From Thalassotalea euphylliae (GTDB lineage Bacteria > Pseudomonadota > Gammaproteobacteria > Enterobacterales > Alteromonadaceae), in NCBI RefSeq assembly GCF_003390335.1, contig NZ_QUOU01000001.1:1612001-1676000 (forward strand): DNA of 64,000 nucleotides, read 5' to 3'. A program made the translations under genes and the position numbers. The first letter of the stretch is position 1; every line of letters starts with the position of its first letter. Below the pieces are notes generated by a model, which searched no databases, was not told where the DNA came from, and saw only the letters and a program-made list of their open reading frames with translations. Below are positions 63,242-64,000 of this stretch, piece after piece.

Positions 63242-63418
63242 ATGACTCTGCTGATTATTTTGGCTTTGGTTTTTCTCAGTGTTGCCATTATGGTGGTCTT
63301 GGGGGAAAAGTTCGGTAAACCGCTCGACCAGCCCACTCAACAAAAATACAGCAAAATTTTAATTGTATTGGTCTTTGCCTCACTGTTTATCGCGATACTG
63401 AAAAATGCCTTTGGTTAA
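63242..63418 (+). CDS. Small two-span membrane protein (58 residues)
   Basis: Reading frame MTLLIILALVFLSVAIMVVL... with AGGA (63231-63234) 7 bases before the ATG. Two hydrophobic helices (about 2-20 and 38-55) flank a short polar loop (GEKFGKPLDQPTQQKYSK). I do not recognise it. Convergent with the NRDE gene, divergent from the ThrE gene. Coding potential is supported by ribosome site and helix pattern. Confidence 0.6.
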   Translation: MTLLIILALVFLSVAIMVVLGEKFGKPLDQPTQQKYSKILIVLVFASLFIAILKNAFG

Positions 63419-63480
63419 GCAAAGTAAGCATTTGGGGCTTGCGACCTTAGCTGTCATTACAGCTGGCACTGTACCAGCCA

Positions 63481-64000
63481 CTACACCTGCCATTGAAAAG
63501 TGGCGTGGTTACTTATATCGCTGCTTGCTTGATAGGTAAATTCGCTCACTTGCGCTACACCCGCGTGGGAAAGCGTATAAATGCACGATGAACGGGTACC
63601 GTATTCTTCCCCTTGAATAAATATCGCGCTGAGCTGCTTTTCCCAGTCGTACGGCAGCCCGGTATTCGGCAGCAGATTATCCGGTGCCGTTTGTTTATCG
63701 GTCAGTAATGCCTGCAATTCTTCGTGGCGAATATCGCTGTGCGTATTTACGTAGTGCTCTAGCGCTTGTTCGCCCTTCGCCATTTTCGGCCAAATATCGT
63801 CAAATGCACCATTACACAGGCTAAAAAAGCCCGATTGTTTGTGGGTAAGTGTTTGATTGACACTATCAAAGCAAGTCAGCCCCGCCTTGTTACGCCAAGC
63901 ATTGTTGCGCCAGATATCACCCCACAATAAGTTAAAGCCTTGGTATTTATTGCTACTTGCCGTGAGGTATGCGCTTAGCTCGTTACTTGTCACCTCGTGA
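63481..64000 (-). CDS. NRDE (TANGO2-like) family protein, N-terminus cut by window edge
   Basis: C-terminal 170-plus residues of an NRDE/TANGO2 protein; the frame stays open to the window end, so the gene is truncated by the window, not in the genome. Visible motifs are NKYQGFNLLWGD, HKQSGFFSLCNGAFDDIWPKM and GEEYGTRSSCIYTL, the last being a family hallmark. TANGO2 proteins have been linked to haem and lipid handling, but bacterial function is unclear. Confidence 0.75.
   Translation of the reverse strand, partial: HEVTSNELSAYLTASSNKYQGFNLLWGDIWRNNAWRNKAGLTCFDSVNQTLTHKQSGFFSLCNGAFDDIWPKMAKGEQALEHYVNTHSDIRHEELQALLTDKQTAPDNLLPNTGLPYDWEKQLSAIFIQGEEYGTRSSCIYTLSHAGVAQVSEFTYQASSDISNHATFQWQV

Noticed and set aside
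1..64000. tRNA, rRNA, CRISPR arrays, complete IS elements, prophage genes
   Set aside because: None seen on reading; no repeat-spacer pattern, transposase or phage structural gene found. A tRNAscan or IS search was not possible.

Overview
The window reads as a contiguous piece of chromosome from a marine gammaproteobacterium of the Alteromonadales, most like Colwelliaceae/Thalassotalea. This rests on gene content and order (rnt/motY divergent; cysZ next to smc-zipA-ligA; apt-dnaX-ybaB; prs-ispE-lolB divergent from hemA-prfA-prmC-sirB-kdsA), on moderate GC, and on the many exported peptidases. Species cannot be fixed from the sequence alone. I saw no rRNA, tRNA, CRISPR array, complete insertion sequence or prophage.

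Layout. 1-10 kb: the 5' end of rnt, motY (sodium flagellar motor) behind a FliA-type promoter, an M1 peptidase, miaE, a DUF885 lipoprotein, lpxH, ppiB, cysS and an unrecognised exported protein. 10-18 kb: cysZ, divergent smc-zipA, then ligA and a DUF3392 membrane protein. 18-21 kb: an exported 2H-phosphoesterase-like protein, an M48 lipoprotein, and a 40-residue membrane protein plus a lone response regulator downstream of a perfect FNR box. 20.6-23.9 kb: apt-dnaX-ybaB; dnaX carries a complete E. coli-style -1 frameshift cassette. 23.9-26.3 kb: where recR usually follows ybaB there is instead an accessory island with a small PD-(D/E)XK nuclease, the 3' remnant of a type I restriction hsdR, and a two-gene cassette of unknown function (PD-(D/E)XK protein plus partner). 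This is the best candidate for an undescribed system.

26.4-37.3 kb: a DAACS symporter, an Ig-repeat lipoprotein, deaD with a structured leader, hppD behind a TyrR-like box, and topA. 37.5-49.6 kb: prs-ispE-lolB (minus) and hemA-prfA-prmC-sirB2-[S9 peptidase pseudogene]-sirB1-DUF819-kdsA (plus). The pseudogene has three independent lesions, one an 8-bp tandem repeat in its signal peptide. 49.7-64 kb: thioredoxin-like/YHS genes divergent from an AraC regulator, DUF2306, GNAT and CBS proteins, ahpC-ahpF, a solute-binding-like protein, a lectin-like protein with a PEP-CTERM-like tail, an M13 peptidase lipoprotein, a ThrE exporter with a TetR regulator, a 58-residue membrane protein, and a 5'-truncated NRDE protein at the window edge.

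Most of the window is housekeeping: translation, tRNA modification, envelope and LPS synthesis, chromosome maintenance and peroxide defence. Accessory material is concentrated at 23.9-26.3 kb and 44.6-46.5 kb. Start codons were moved from the longest frame where a Shine-Dalgarno, signal peptide or family start argued for it. Family names are from recognition of motifs and were not confirmed by database search.
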